DNA of 64,000 bases from AWTP1-13 sp963827545 (GCA_963827545.1 CAWHBI010000031.1:62001-126000), one strand, 5' to 3'. Counted from the stretch's first letter, positions 8,877 through 17,814 are shown. The notes: generated by a model not told the origin, from the letters alone. Translations and numbers: made by a program.

Positions 8877-9572
8877 ATGCAGAAAATGCCACCGAACCCA
8901 ACGCTCGCAAACATGGTGTTTCGCCTTGTCCTCTGCAATTGGCTGATAACTATCTTTACAATCGCGGCGGTGGCGCAGCCCAAAGCCGCGCCGCTGCGCA
9001 TCGTGGTGCTGGGCGACAGCCTGGTGGCTGGGTTTCAGCTCAAGTCGTCCGATGCCTTTCCCGCGCAACTCGAGCGTGCGCTCAAGGCCAAGGGCCATGC
9101 CGTAGAGGTGATCAATGCCGGTGTTTCAGGCGATACGACGGCGGGCGGGCTCGAGCGCGTCGCGTGGGCGGTGCCGGAGCGCACGGATGCCGTGATCCTC
9201 GAGCTGGGTGCCAACGACGCGCTGCGGGGGCTCGATCCGGGACGCGCCAAGGCCAACCTCGAGAAGATCGTCACCACCATCAAGGCAGGCGGCGCCGAGG
9301 TGCTGCTGGCCGGCATGCTGGCGCCGCGCAACATGGGCGAGGACTACGTGCGCCGCTTCAACGCCATCTATCCCGATCTTGCCAAGAAGCACGACCTAAT
9401 CCTCTACCCCTTCTTTCTCGACGGCGTGGCGCTCAATGGTAATCTCAACCTGGGCGACGGCATCCACCCCAATCCCAAGGGCGTAGCCGAGATCACCAAG
9501 CGGATCCTGCCCTCGGTGGAGGAGCTGATGACACGGGCCCGCACACGGCGAGCCGCTGGGTCGAGAGGCTAG
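8877..9572 (+). CDS. tesA: SGNH-hydrolase arylesterase (TesA-like)
   Basis: The 231-residue protein starts with a signal sequence (about residues 13-35) and is predicted to be periplasmic. It has the four SGNH blocks: IVVLGDSLVAGF with the nucleophilic serine, VINAGVSGDTTAGG, LELGANDALRG and DGIHPNPKG with the Asp/His pair. That set and the length match E. coli TesA (thioesterase I / lysophospholipase L1). The divergent ABC pair supports the assignment, as in E. coli. The 95-base gap to that pair must hold both promoters. Only two bases separate this gene from thpR. Confidence 0.92.
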   Translation: MQKMPPNPTLANMVFRLVLCNWLITIFTIAAVAQPKAAPLRIVVLGDSLVAGFQLKSSDAFPAQLERALKAKGHAVEVINAGVSGDTTAGGLERVAWAVPERTDAVILELGANDALRGLDPGRAKANLEKIVTTIKAGGAEVLLAGMLAPRNMGEDYVRRFNAIYPDLAKKHDLILYPFFLDGVALNGNLNLGDGIHPNPKGVAEITKRILPSVEELMTRARTRRAAGSRG

Positions 9573-9574
9573 GC

Positions 9575-10153
9575 ATGCCGCGTCTTTTTACCGCGCTCGA
9601 GATTCCGGAATTGCTGCGAACACGGCTGTCGCTGCTGCGTGCGCCCCTCAACGGCGCCAAATGGGTCGAGCCCGAGAACATGCACATCACGCTGCGCTTT
9701 GCCGGCGACATCGACGGACGCACGGCTGATGAATTCGCCGATCTGTTGGCGGAGGCGACCGCCAAGCCGTTCGCGGTGTCGATCGCGGGGGCGGGCGCGT
9801 TTGGCGGGCGCGACCCGCGCGTCCTGTGGGCCGGCGTAGAGGCAGGCCCCGAACTCGACGCGCTCTATCGAGCGAATGAACGCGCGGCGCGGGCGGCGGG
9901 ACTCGACCCCGACCCTCGGGACTTCAGGCCGCACGTGACGCTGGCCCGTATGCGCGGAGCGCGACAAGGGGCGGTGGCGCGGTTCCTGGAGGAGAATGGC
10001 GACCTGCTTCTGGAACCGTTCATGGTGACGCAGTTCGTGCTGCTCTCGGCGCGGCCAGGTTCCGGCGGGCCACCGTATGCGGTGGAGGCTGTGTATCCGC
10101 TCGCGGGCACGGGCGCGATGGACCACGTGGACGAAGTTGTCGACGAAAAGTGA
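9575..10153 (+). CDS. thpR: RNA 2',3'-cyclic phosphodiesterase
   Basis: The 192-residue product has the two HxTx motifs of the 2H phosphoesterase family (NMHITLRF near residue 43 and RPHVTLARM near residue 128) and the usual N-terminus PRLFTALEIPELL. ThpR/LigT opens 2',3'-cyclic phosphates at RNA ends and can ligate tRNA halves in vitro. It follows the esterase gene with a two-base gap and is probably cotranscribed. Confidence 0.92.
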   Translation: MPRLFTALEIPELLRTRLSLLRAPLNGAKWVEPENMHITLRFAGDIDGRTADEFADLLAEATAKPFAVSIAGAGAFGGRDPRVLWAGVEAGPELDALYRANERAARAAGLDPDPRDFRPHVTLARMRGARQGAVARFLEENGDLLLEPFMVTQFVLLSARPGSGGPPYAVEAVYPLAGTGAMDHVDEVVDEK

Positions 10154-10180
10154 CGCCGCCGCCGACACGGGAGCACGACT

Positions 10181-10495
10181 ATGATCATCATAACCGGCAG
10201 CATCCTCGCCAAGCCGGAGACGTTCGACGAGCTGCGCCGGATATCCATCGCGCACACACGACGCTCGCGAACGGAGCAAGGCTGTGAACATCATTCGGTT
10301 CACATCGACGCGGAGAACGGCCTTCGGCTGGTTTTCCTCGAGCGATGGAGCGGCCGCACTGCAGTGCTTGCGCATTTCGCCGAGCCTAACGCACGGGCCT
10401 TCATCGCCCGGGCCCGCACGCTCGCCGCCGAAGCTCCGGCCATGAATATGTACGCGAGCGAGGAGATCGACCTTGCCGCGCTTCCGGGTCCTTGA
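10181..10495 (+). CDS. Antibiotic biosynthesis monooxygenase (ABM) domain protein
   Basis: This 104-residue protein is a single ABM-fold domain: MIIITGSILAKPETFDELR, TEQGCEHHSVHIDAENGLRLVFLERW and MNMYASEEI. The ABM fold is a dimeric ferredoxin-like barrel found in quinone-forming monooxygenases and heme-degrading proteins. The exact substrate cannot be told. It lies 27 bases after thpR and may be the last gene of that operon. Confidence 0.85.
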   Translation: MIIITGSILAKPETFDELRRISIAHTRRSRTEQGCEHHSVHIDAENGLRLVFLERWSGRTAVLAHFAEPNARAFIARARTLAAEAPAMNMYASEEIDLAALPGP

Positions 10496-10699
10496 GCCTG
10501 CTCGGCCCCCCCGCGTCTACAAGGGCACAAGAATTTCGAACGGGTGAGTAGCCAAGCAGACCAGCGCAGCAACACTCGGGCCAACCGATGCCGCCACAGG
10601 TCGGTTCGATGAGGTGGCCGCGCGGGAGTGGCAGCATTTCTGCCTATTGGAGTAGAGTGGCTCTGCCGAAGCAAGAACATTCAACAGGGAGGAATGGCA

Positions 10700-11566
10700 A
10701 TGATCGCAGTGATAGGCGCGACGGGCAACACTGGACGAGCCGTTGTCAAGGAACTCAGGGCACTGGGTGAGGAGCCGCTGTGCGTTGTACGCAACGCCGG
10801 CAAGGCGCGTGATGTTCTGGGGGCGGATGCGAAAATAGCGGTGGCGGAGGTGACCGACCGCGCCGCCTTGCAGACAGCTCTTCAAGGCATCAAGCGCGTG
10901 TTCGTCGTGACCGGCCACAATCCGCAAGCTGGCGAGCAGCAAATCAATATCCTCGAGGCGGCCAAAGCGGCTGGCGCAGAGTTCTTCGTCAAGGTCTCCG
11001 GCGGAAGGGCCGTGGTCGGCCCGGACGTGGAATCGGTGGTGGGACGCGGCCACCACGCGGTCGAGGAAGCGATGAAGAAGAGTGGCCTCGCCTGGGTCAT
11101 CCTGCGTCCCGGGCTGTTCATGCAGAATACGCTTGCGCAGGCCCCGCTCATCAAGAGCGAAGGCAAGATGGTGCTGGCGTACGCCAAGGACCTGCCGGTG
11201 GCGTTCATCGACGTGCGTGATACCGGGGCCGTCGGTGCTCGCATCATGCGCGATCCGGGCCGGCATGCAGGCAAGACCTATGATTTCACGGGCGTGACGA
11301 GCACCTTCCAGGACTTCGCCAAGGGCTTCTCGGAGGTGTTGGGCAAGACGGTCACCTACATCCCGGCCTCGCTCGAGCAGACCGAGCAGGCGATGAAGGG
11401 GCGCGGGATACCGGACTGGCTCGTGGCCCACATGCTCGCCATGGCACGCGCCGGCGCCCAGGGCGCGTTCTCCAACGAGAACACCCAGCCGATCAGGGAA
11501 ATCGTCGGCCGCCCGCCGACCACGATGAAGGAATTCGTCGAAGCCAACAGGGGCGCATTCAGCTGA
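10700..11566 (+). CDS. NmrA-like NAD(P)-binding protein
   Basis: The 288-residue protein opens with a Rossmann dinucleotide-binding motif (MIAVIGATGNTGRAVVKEL). It then resembles NmrA/SDR-a5 proteins: VKVSGGRAVVGPD, WVILRPGLFMQNTL and FIDVRDTGAVGARIM. It lacks an obvious YxxxK catalytic pair, so it may be a redox sensor or an atypical reductase such as a quinone oxidoreductase. Of two ATGs six bases apart, the second (10700) is better spaced from GGGAGG. Confidence 0.85.
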   Translation: MIAVIGATGNTGRAVVKELRALGEEPLCVVRNAGKARDVLGADAKIAVAEVTDRAALQTALQGIKRVFVVTGHNPQAGEQQINILEAAKAAGAEFFVKVSGGRAVVGPDVESVVGRGHHAVEEAMKKSGLAWVILRPGLFMQNTLAQAPLIKSEGKMVLAYAKDLPVAFIDVRDTGAVGARIMRDPGRHAGKTYDFTGVTSTFQDFAKGFSEVLGKTVTYIPASLEQTEQAMKGRGIPDWLVAHMLAMARAGAQGAFSNENTQPIREIVGRPPTTMKEFVEANRGAFS

Positions 11567-11606
11567 GAGCAGTCCGTGCCGTGCGGCAACAGACGCGGAG
11601 GCAGTC

Positions 11607-11891
11607 ATGCCCGCCAGCCCGACCATCGAGATCACCTACTGCCGGCTGTGCGGCTGGGGCTTGCGGGCAGGCTGGATGGCGCAGGAGCTGCTGACGACAT
11701 TTGCCGCAGAGGTGGGCTCGGTGGCCCTCACGCCCGACGCGACCGGCGGCGTTTTCGAGGTGCGGGTCGACGGCGATCTGATCTGGTCGCGCAAGGAGCG
11801 CGGGCGCTTCCCGGACCTCAAGGAGATCAAGCAGCTCGTGCGCGACCGCATCGCGCCCGAGCGATCGCTCGGGCACACAGACACACCTTGA
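11607..11891 (+). CDS. SelT/SelW/SelH-like (Rdx family) protein
   Basis: The 94-residue protein matches the bacterial Rdx family of selenoprotein-W-like thioredoxin folds. It begins with a strand followed by the redox motif (IEITYCRLCGWGLRAGWMAQELL) and ends with FPDLKEIKQLVRDRI. Both CxxC positions are cysteine, so no selenocysteine is needed. Family members are thought to be small thiol-redox proteins; partners are unknown. It stands 40 bases downstream of the NmrA-like gene and may share its transcript. Confidence 0.88.
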   Translation: MPASPTIEITYCRLCGWGLRAGWMAQELLTTFAAEVGSVALTPDATGGVFEVRVDGDLIWSRKERGRFPDLKEIKQLVRDRIAPERSLGHTDTP

Positions 11892-11900
11892 GCCCCGCCG

Positions 11901-12293
11901 ATGCGATCTTGGCAGCGCAAGCGGCTGATGCTCGCCCTGTCCGTTGGGATGGGGTTGATGCTGGGTCCGCGCTGGGCTCATGCGCAAGATGGACGCCAGG
12001 CTCCGGCAGCGCTGCTCGGCATCTGGTATTCGACGCCGGATTGTCGCGACGACAGGATCATGCGGCTGGAGTTCGAGCCTCGGCGCGCTCGGACAAACGG
12101 CATGGACGGCAAGGCCACCTGCAACTATGCGGGTGAGCGACAGATCACGCCTACGCGCTGGTATCTCGATCTCGAATGCGCGAACGGCAGGCGTATTGTT
12201 CATCTCGACATCAATGTTCTCGATGACGGCCGCCTGCTGGTAGCGCACCGGCCCCTCGGAGAGGCTTGCTTCTACGGGCCTCCGGGGCGCTGA
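11901..12293 (+). CDS. Secreted hypothetical protein
   Basis: The 130-residue product has a convincing signal peptide (basic MRSWQRKR, a hydrophobic core to about residue 22, cleavage near AHA-QD). The mature part of about 100 residues contains four cysteines (TPDCRDD, ATCNYAG, DLECANG, EACFYG), which may form two disulfides in the periplasm. I do not recognise the family. It is nine bases downstream of the Rdx gene and its end overlaps the end of the convergent MFS gene by 22 bases. Confidence 0.6.
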   Translation: MRSWQRKRLMLALSVGMGLMLGPRWAHAQDGRQAPAALLGIWYSTPDCRDDRIMRLEFEPRRARTNGMDGKATCNYAGERQITPTRWYLDLECANGRRIVHLDINVLDDGRLLVAHRPLGEACFYGPPGR

Positions 12294-13750
12294 GAGCCCG
12301 GCGCGGCGCTTGCCTTGACGTGCGGCGGCGGGACGGTGGCGGCGACAGCAAGGGCGCCTGCGAGCGAGGCTGCTGCGGCCGCCGCGAGGCCGAGCTCGTA
12401 GCCGAATGCGAACGAGGCGAGGCCAGCCGCCAGAGCGACTCCGGCAAGCTGCGCAACCCGGCTTGCCGCGTTGTTGATGCCGGACGCGAGGCCCTCATCG
12501 GCCTGCTCTACGCTGGACAGTACGGACGCGGTAATGGGAGCCGCAATCAGGGCGAACGAGATGCCGAGCAGCGCCATGGGAGCGATGACGCCCAGCGCCA
12601 GGGAGGCATCGCGTGCAATTGCCATCCACACGTAGGCGAAGGCAGCGCCGACCGGCCCCGTGATGAGCAGCAGGCGCGGCCCAATGGCGTCGGCCAGGGC
12701 GCCAAAGAACCTGGACAGGAAGCCGACGGCGAGCGTGAAGGGCAGGAAGGCAAGCCCGGCATCGGTGGCAGGCAGCCCGCGGCGGTCGACGAGCTCGAAG
12801 GGTAGCAGGAAGAACATGATCGATGCACCGGCATAGACCGTTAGTGTCGCCAGGTTGAGGCCGAAGAAGGGCCGGTTCTCAACCAGGCGCGGCGGCGTCA
12901 TCGGGTGGTCGGTCGCGCGCTCCCAGAAGGCATAGGCGGCAAGCCCGGCACAGCCGAGCCCGGCGACAGTGGCGATGGCTGCAACAGAGGTCGCCGCGGG
13001 GGCAGCAGGCTGAGATTCGCCCGGACCGACCTCGCTGAGCGCCCAGGCCAGTGCCGCCAATGCAGCTGCAAGGATGGCGGCGCCGATCACGTCGAACTGA
13101 CGCGGTTCCTGCCGATCCTCGGGCGCATGGGCCGCCAGCAGCCCGACGGCGGCGAGTGCAAGCGGCGGATTGATCCAGAACACCAGCTGCCAGCCGTACG
13201 CCTCGGTCAACCAGCCGCCCAATACGGGGCCACCGGCGGTCGTCAGCGCCGACGCTGCCGCCCACACGCCGATTGCCCGGTTGCGCTCGTCCCGGGGGTA
13301 GGTGGCGCCGATGAGGGCGAGGCTCGCGGGCGCAACGAGCGCCGCGGCGACGCCTTGCACCACACGCGCGCCGATCAGCCAGGCGACCGTCGGGGCGAGC
13401 GCGCATGCGACCGATGCCACGCCGAACAGCAGGCAGCCGATCGAGAGCATGCGCGCCTTGCCATAGCGATCCGCCAGCGCGCCGCCAATCAGCGTCAGGG
13501 ACGCGAGTGCCAGGACGTAGCCATTGAGGACCCATTGGACAGAGGCAAGATCGGCGCCGAGATCGGACCGCAGCCTCGGCAGCGCAACCGTCAGCGCCGA
13601 GCCGTCAATGAATGCCATGGAGGAGGCGATGACGCACGCGGCGAGCACCATGCGGCGGCGCTGTGGCGGTATCTCGCGCCCCAGCTCCCGGGGGCAAGGT
13701 TGCGCGGCGATGATGCCGCGACTGCACGGCTCTACGAGCGGCTGCGCCAT
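12272..13750 (-). CDS. MFS drug transporter, DHA2/QacA-like
   Basis: The 492-residue protein has about 14 hydrophobic segments, the number of the DHA2 (EmrB/QacA) group of drug:proton antiporters. Typical motifs are SMAFIDGSALTVALPRLRSDL in helix 1, LADRYGKARML in loop 2-3 (motif A), and ARVVQGVAAALVAPASLALI followed by the motif-C-like ALTTAGGPVLGGWLTE. It probably exports hydrophobic or cationic compounds. No regulator gene lies beside it. Confidence 0.88.
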   Translation of the reverse strand: MAQPLVEPCSRGIIAAQPCPRELGREIPPQRRRMVLAACVIASSMAFIDGSALTVALPRLRSDLGADLASVQWVLNGYVLALASLTLIGGALADRYGKARMLSIGCLLFGVASVACALAPTVAWLIGARVVQGVAAALVAPASLALIGATYPRDERNRAIGVWAAASALTTAGGPVLGGWLTEAYGWQLVFWINPPLALAAVGLLAAHAPEDRQEPRQFDVIGAAILAAALAALAWALSEVGPGESQPAAPAATSVAAIATVAGLGCAGLAAYAFWERATDHPMTPPRLVENRPFFGLNLATLTVYAGASIMFFLLPFELVDRRGLPATDAGLAFLPFTLAVGFLSRFFGALADAIGPRLLLITGPVGAAFAYVWMAIARDASLALGVIAPMALLGISFALIAAPITASVLSSVEQADEGLASGINNAASRVAQLAGVALAAGLASFAFGYELGLAAAAAASLAGALAVAATVPPPHVKASAAPGSQRPGGP

Positions 13751-13842
13751 CTCGATCCTCCAGCAGGGAGATTTAGGCCAAAGCGATGCCGGGGCAAGGG
13801 CGTTGGAGCGCTAAGCCACGGGTCGTGCCGTGGCCGCCCAAG

Positions 13843-13931
13843 GTAGGGCGCAATAAGGCGACAGCCGCATTGCGCCGTTACCAGCGCAATGGATGCAAGC
13901 GGCGCAATACGCTATCGCTATTGCGCCCTAC
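13843..13931. repeat. Intergenic palindrome GTAGGGCGCAATA...TATTGCGCCCTAC
   Basis: An 89-base element begins with GTAGGGCGCAATA and ends with TATTGCGCCCTAC. It contains two inner inverted copies of GGCGCAAT/ATTGCGCC and so folds as one large imperfect hairpin. It sits between the MFS gene and the pterin dehydratase gene. Its shape is that of dispersed REP/ERIC-like palindromes of Hyphomicrobiales genomes; no second copy was seen in this window. Confidence 0.6.
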
Positions 13932-13966
13932 AACATGCGGAAATGCGGATCGAGGAGAAACAGGCC

Positions 13967-14260
13967 ATGGCGACCAAGCTGGACGAGGCGGCGCGCAAGG
14001 GAATCGGCGCGCGGCTGCCGGGATGGACGATGGTGGATGGGCGCGATGCCATCCACAAAAGTTTCAAGTTCAAGGATTTCAATGCGGCGTTCGGCTTCAT
14101 GACGCGCGCTGCGCTGATCGCCGAGCAGATGAACCATCATCCCGAGTGGTTCAACGTGTGGAACCGGGTGGACGTGACGCTCTCCACCCACGACGCGGGC
14201 GGGCTGACCGAGCGCGATCTCAAGTTGGCCGAGGCGATGGACCGCCTGGCAGGCTCCTAA
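13967..14260 (+). CDS. phhB: 4a-hydroxytetrahydrobiopterin dehydratase
   Basis: The 97-residue protein is a pterin-4a-carbinolamine dehydratase. The active-site block AEQMNHHPEWFNVWNRVDVTLSTHDAGGLT carries the histidines that dehydrate 4a-hydroxytetrahydropterin, and KSFKFKDFNAAFGFM precedes it. The length equals the family norm. The enzyme normally recycles the cofactor of phenylalanine hydroxylase, but no such gene is near, so it may serve molybdopterin or another pterin pathway. The start MATKLDE follows GAGGAGA. Confidence 0.92.
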   Translation: MATKLDEAARKGIGARLPGWTMVDGRDAIHKSFKFKDFNAAFGFMTRAALIAEQMNHHPEWFNVWNRVDVTLSTHDAGGLTERDLKLAEAMDRLAGS

Positions 14261-14331
14261 CGCGGTGCGAGGTCCGAGCCGTTGACAGGAGCAGCCGGAG
14301 CGGGGCCAAATCGGTCAGCAGGAGCTCGCAG

Positions 14332-15564
14332 GTGATCGACCTCATTGTCCGCAACGCGCGTTTGGCACACCGCTCGTCCGACGGGCCTTTGGACATTGGC
14401 GTCAGCAACGATCGCATCGTCGCCGTCGGACCGGGGCTGGCGGCCGAGGCCCAGGTCTACGATGCCAAGGGGCGCCTCGCCTGCGCGGGCCTGATCGAGA
14501 CCCACATCCACCTCGACAAATCACGCATCATCGACCGCTGCGCGCCGCAGAGCCGCCGCGACCTCAATCCCATCAGGAGCGTGGCGCCGCTCAAGAAAGC
14601 CATGTCCGTAGAGGACGTGCGGGAGCGGGCGCAACTTACGCTCGAGCACTGCATCGCCCACGGCACCACCCGCATGCGCACGCAAGTGGAAGTCGATCCC
14701 GGGATCGGCATGCGCGGTTTCGAGGCGGTACAATCGCTGGTCGCCGACTACAAATGGGCGATCGACATCGAGATCTGCGTGTTCGCCCAGGAGGGCCTCA
14801 CGAACTATCCCGGCACCGACGAGCTGCTGGTCGAGGCGCTGCGACGCGGCGCCAAGTTGATCGGCGGCGCGCCGCGCTACGACACGAACCCTGGGGGCCA
14901 GATCGAGCGCGTGTTCGCGCTGGCGCGCGAGTTCGATGTGGACATCGACCTGCATCTCGACGTCGGCAACACGGCGGAGGCGATGAACATCCACCTGGTC
15001 CGTGAGTTGACCGAGAAGTACCGGCGCGGCGGCCGGGTCGTTGTCGGCCACATGGCCAAGCTGTCGCTGCTGCCCCCCGATCAGGTGGCCGCGCTCGCCC
15101 GTCAGCTCGCCAACGCCGGCATCGCTGTCACGGTGCTACCGGCAACCGACCTCTTCCTCATGGGCCGCGACCAGGACCACAGTGTCCGCCGCGGCGTGGC
15201 CGATGCCAACCTGCTCATTGAGCACGGCGTCAACTGCTCGCTCTCCTCCAACAACGTCCTCAATCCTGCAACCCCCTACGGCGACTGCTCGCTGATCCGC
15301 ATGGCCAACCTCTATGCCAATGTGGTCCAGCTCGACCGGCCAGCCCAGCTTGGCGAGTGCTTCCGCATGCTGACCGACAGATCGGCTCGACTGCTCAACC
15401 TCGGCGACTATGGGCTCGAGATCGGTCGTCCTGCCGATATCGTGGTCGTAGATGCACACTCGCCCGAGCAAGCCATCGCCGAAATCGCCCAGCCGGTTGC
15501 GGCGTTCAAGCGGGGGAAGCAGACGGTCGCGTGGAATCCGCCCGAGCTGCTGCGGCCGCACTAA
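14332..15564 (+). CDS. Amidohydrolase, cytosine-deaminase-like
   Basis: The 410-residue enzyme has the amidohydrolase (CodA-like) pattern: IVRNARL at the N-terminus, the metal ligands of strand 1 in ETHIHLDKS, HCIAHGTTRMRTQVEVD, DIDLHLDVGN with a metal/catalytic His, VVVGHMAKL, and a late aspartate region (CSLSSNNVLNP). It is expected to deaminate or hydrolyse a cyclic nitrogenous substrate such as cytosine or a related heterocycle. The GTG at 14332 is chosen because GGAG lies seven bases upstream. The Bug-type receptor gene 59 bases downstream suggests the substrate is imported. Confidence 0.85.
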   Translation: MIDLIVRNARLAHRSSDGPLDIGVSNDRIVAVGPGLAAEAQVYDAKGRLACAGLIETHIHLDKSRIIDRCAPQSRRDLNPIRSVAPLKKAMSVEDVRERAQLTLEHCIAHGTTRMRTQVEVDPGIGMRGFEAVQSLVADYKWAIDIEICVFAQEGLTNYPGTDELLVEALRRGAKLIGGAPRYDTNPGGQIERVFALAREFDVDIDLHLDVGNTAEAMNIHLVRELTEKYRRGGRVVVGHMAKLSLLPPDQVAALARQLANAGIAVTVLPATDLFLMGRDQDHSVRRGVADANLLIEHGVNCSLSSNNVLNPATPYGDCSLIRMANLYANVVQLDRPAQLGECFRMLTDRSARLLNLGDYGLEIGRPADIVVVDAHSPEQAIAEIAQPVAAFKRGKQTVAWNPPELLRPH

Positions 15565-15623
15565 GTCGCGTCATACTCAGGTTCAACATTGTCGTTGGGC
15601 CTGCGCAGCGAGTGGAGAGTGCC

Positions 15624-16610
15624 ATGCGAAAAGCGGTTCTGATCGTCCTGGCGTGCGCCGCTTTGGCGGCCGTGAGCGCGGCGGCGGCGCAGACCTATCC
15701 CGAGCGGCCGATCACCTTCATCGTGCCGTTCGGCGCGGGTGGTCCGCTGGACACGCTGACACGCATCGTCGCCGAGCGCATGCGCGTTTCGCTCGGCCAG
15801 TCGATCATCATCGAAAATGTGACAGGCGCATCCGGCACGATCGGCGTCGGCAGGGCGGCGCGCGCGGCCCCTGACGGCTATACGGTGAGCGTCGGCAACT
15901 GGCCAACGCATGTCATCAACGGGGCCGTGTTCACCCTTGCTTACGACCTCGTCGGCGATTTCGAGCCTGTCGCGCTCCTATCGAGCAACCCTTATGTCGT
16001 GGTGGGGAGAAAGACCCTGCCGCCCAGGGATCTCAAGGAGCTGATCGCTTATCTCAAGGCCAGTCCCGACGGCGCGACGCACGGCACGGCGGGACCTGGC
16101 GCGGGGCAGCATGTCGGCGGTCTCTACTTCCAGAAGATCGCAGGTGTCACCTTGAAGTTCGTGCCCTATCGCGCCGGCTCTGTCGATATCATGAAGGACC
16201 TGGTGGGCGGCCACATCGACATGACGTTCGACCAGGCCGTCTCGGCTCTGCCATTCATTCGCAATGGTGACGTCAAGGCCTATGCCGTGACAGCAAACGC
16301 CCGGCTGGCGGCAGCGCCCGACATTCCCACGACCGACGAGGCGGGCGCGCCCGGCGTCTACGTTTCGACCTGGACGGGCCTGTGGGTGCCCAAGGGCACG
16401 CCCAAGCCCGTCATTGCCACGCTCACCGGCGCCGCCATGGCGGCGCTGGCCGACGCCGCCCTGGCCAAGCGCCTCACAGACCTTGGCCAGGAGATTCCGT
16501 CACGCGAACAGCAGACGGCGGAGGCGCTCGGCGTCTACCACAAGGCCGAGATCGAAAAGTGGTGGCCGATCATCAAGGCCGGGAACATCAAGGCGGAGGC
16601 CGGGCGGTAG
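15624..16610 (+). CDS. Bug-family tripartite tricarboxylate transporter receptor
   Basis: The 328-residue protein has a signal peptide (cleavage near AAAQTYPERP) and the diagnostic Bug (TctC) start YPERPITFIVPFGAGGPLDTLTRIVA. Further family motifs are PDGYTVSVGNWP, GAGQHVGGLYFQ and WTGLWVPKGTPKPVI. Bug receptors bind small carboxylates or amides in the periplasm and deliver them to TctAB permeases. No TctAB genes occur here, so it is an orphan receptor, as is common. It probably forms an operon with the amidohydrolase. Confidence 0.9.
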   Translation: MRKAVLIVLACAALAAVSAAAAQTYPERPITFIVPFGAGGPLDTLTRIVAERMRVSLGQSIIIENVTGASGTIGVGRAARAAPDGYTVSVGNWPTHVINGAVFTLAYDLVGDFEPVALLSSNPYVVVGRKTLPPRDLKELIAYLKASPDGATHGTAGPGAGQHVGGLYFQKIAGVTLKFVPYRAGSVDIMKDLVGGHIDMTFDQAVSALPFIRNGDVKAYAVTANARLAAAPDIPTTDEAGAPGVYVSTWTGLWVPKGTPKPVIATLTGAAMAALADAALAKRLTDLGQEIPSREQQTAEALGVYHKAEIEKWWPIIKAGNIKAEAGR

Positions 16611-16628
16611 CTGGCTCTTTTGGCATCT

Positions 16629-16663
16629 GCGGCCCTCCCCCTGCAAGCAGGGAGAGGGAGAGG
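16629..16663. repeat. CCTCCCC/GGGGAGG-type palindrome
   Basis: The sequence CCCTCCCCCTGCAAGCAGGG and its continuation GAGAGGGAGAGG form a short imperfect hairpin between the Bug receptor gene and the convergent cyclase gene. It resembles the palindromes found at 3.9, 43.4, 45.1, 58.7 and 59.4 kb and may also act as a transcription barrier. Confidence 0.45.
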
Positions 16664-16673
16664 ATGCCACTCG

Positions 16674-17609
16674 TCAGCGGATGGCGATGGGGTTGATGAT
16701 GCCCTGGACAGCGCCGGTGATCCTAGGCACGCCGAGCACGAACAGGAACTCGTAGGCCTTGTCGGCGGCCAGCGGACCGGTGTTCATGTTCTCCAGGATG
16801 TAGGTGCCGTTCATCGGGATCAGGATCTGGTGCACCTCGAACACGGTCTTGGTCTCGAAGGGCATCACCTCCAGGCCCCAGCTGTCGGCGCCCACGGCAA
16901 GCACGCCTTTGCCGACAAGGTATTTGGCGCCGTCGACGCCAAGCCCCGGCTCGCCCGAGTTATAGCGCTTGTCGTCCTTGCCGATCAGGCTGGCCCAACC
17001 GGTATGAAAGAGGACGACGTCGCCCTGCCGGATTTCCACGCCCTGCTTCTTGGCGACCTCTTCGATCTCCTTAGTGTTGAACGCGGTGCCCTCCTTGACG
17101 ACATCGGTGCCGAAGTGGGCCGCCATGTCGAGCAGCACGCCGCGCGCGACAAGCGGCGGGATCTTCTCCGCACCGAACTTCTTGAGGCCATTGGCATCAG
17201 CGAAATCGGCAAGCTTGGTGCCGTTGTAGTAGACGTGCTCGACCCCGATATGGCCGAGGCCGTCGATCTGGCTGCCCACGCCGACCCAGCCGTCGATGAT
17301 GTCGTCGTTATAGGTCGTCTTGTTGGGGCCGAGGCCGGGGATGCCCGCCTGTCCTGGCTGCACGATCGTCAGCTTGAAGGTGCGCGGCGGAAAGGCCGGC
17401 GTCTTTGCGTTGGTCTCGATGCCAAGGTTGTACGCTTTTCCGGTCTTGACCAGCTGGGCGGCTTTCACAATGAGGTCCGGCTTGATGTAGTTGGCCGAGC
17501 CGATCTCGTCGTTGGGTCCCCATTTCGACTTCGTCCAGTCCTGCCCGAGGGCCGGGGCAGCAAGCGGGGCGAACGCGAGCAAGGCGAGCAGTGCGGGCTT
17601 CCTGAGCAT
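16674..17609 (-). CDS. Cyclase-family protein (kynurenine-formamidase fold), secreted
   Basis: The 311-residue protein has a signal peptide (MLRKPALLALLAFAPLAAPALG) and a PF04199 cyclase domain. Recognisable parts are DDIIDGWVGVGSQIDGLGHIG, RGVLLDMAAHFG, QGDVVLFHTGW, GVDGAKYLVGKGVLAVGADSWGLE and HQILIPMNGTYILENMN. Members hydrolyse amides or lactones using Zn or Mn. The usual HxGTHxDxxxH metal motif appears here as GSQIDGLGHIG, so one ligand is replaced by Gln, as in a known subgroup. ATG 17609 follows GGGAGAA. Substrate unknown. Confidence 0.82.
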   Translation of the reverse strand: MLRKPALLALLAFAPLAAPALGQDWTKSKWGPNDEIGSANYIKPDLIVKAAQLVKTGKAYNLGIETNAKTPAFPPRTFKLTIVQPGQAGIPGLGPNKTTYNDDIIDGWVGVGSQIDGLGHIGVEHVYYNGTKLADFADANGLKKFGAEKIPPLVARGVLLDMAAHFGTDVVKEGTAFNTKEIEEVAKKQGVEIRQGDVVLFHTGWASLIGKDDKRYNSGEPGLGVDGAKYLVGKGVLAVGADSWGLEVMPFETKTVFEVHQILIPMNGTYILENMNTGPLAADKAYEFLFVLGVPRITGAVQGIINPIAIR

Positions 17610-17814
17610 TGCGGTTTCTCCCATGCTGAGTTTGCAGCTTCGACGGCGGCTGCAACATGAGTGTGCGTCGGCCGGGACGCGCAGTCCACTACGGGATTTC
17701 GGGCGTGAGGCGATGTGCCGGAGCACGCTCGACATTCCTCACGGCCCGGCAAGAATTCGCAAGGCGAGGTGCGGTGGAGCCGACAGTCTTGCGTCACCGC
17801 ACCAGCGCAAATCG

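Noticed and set aside
11607..11891. Selenoprotein with an in-frame UGA
   Set aside because: Both redox positions are encoded as Cys and no internal stop occurs.
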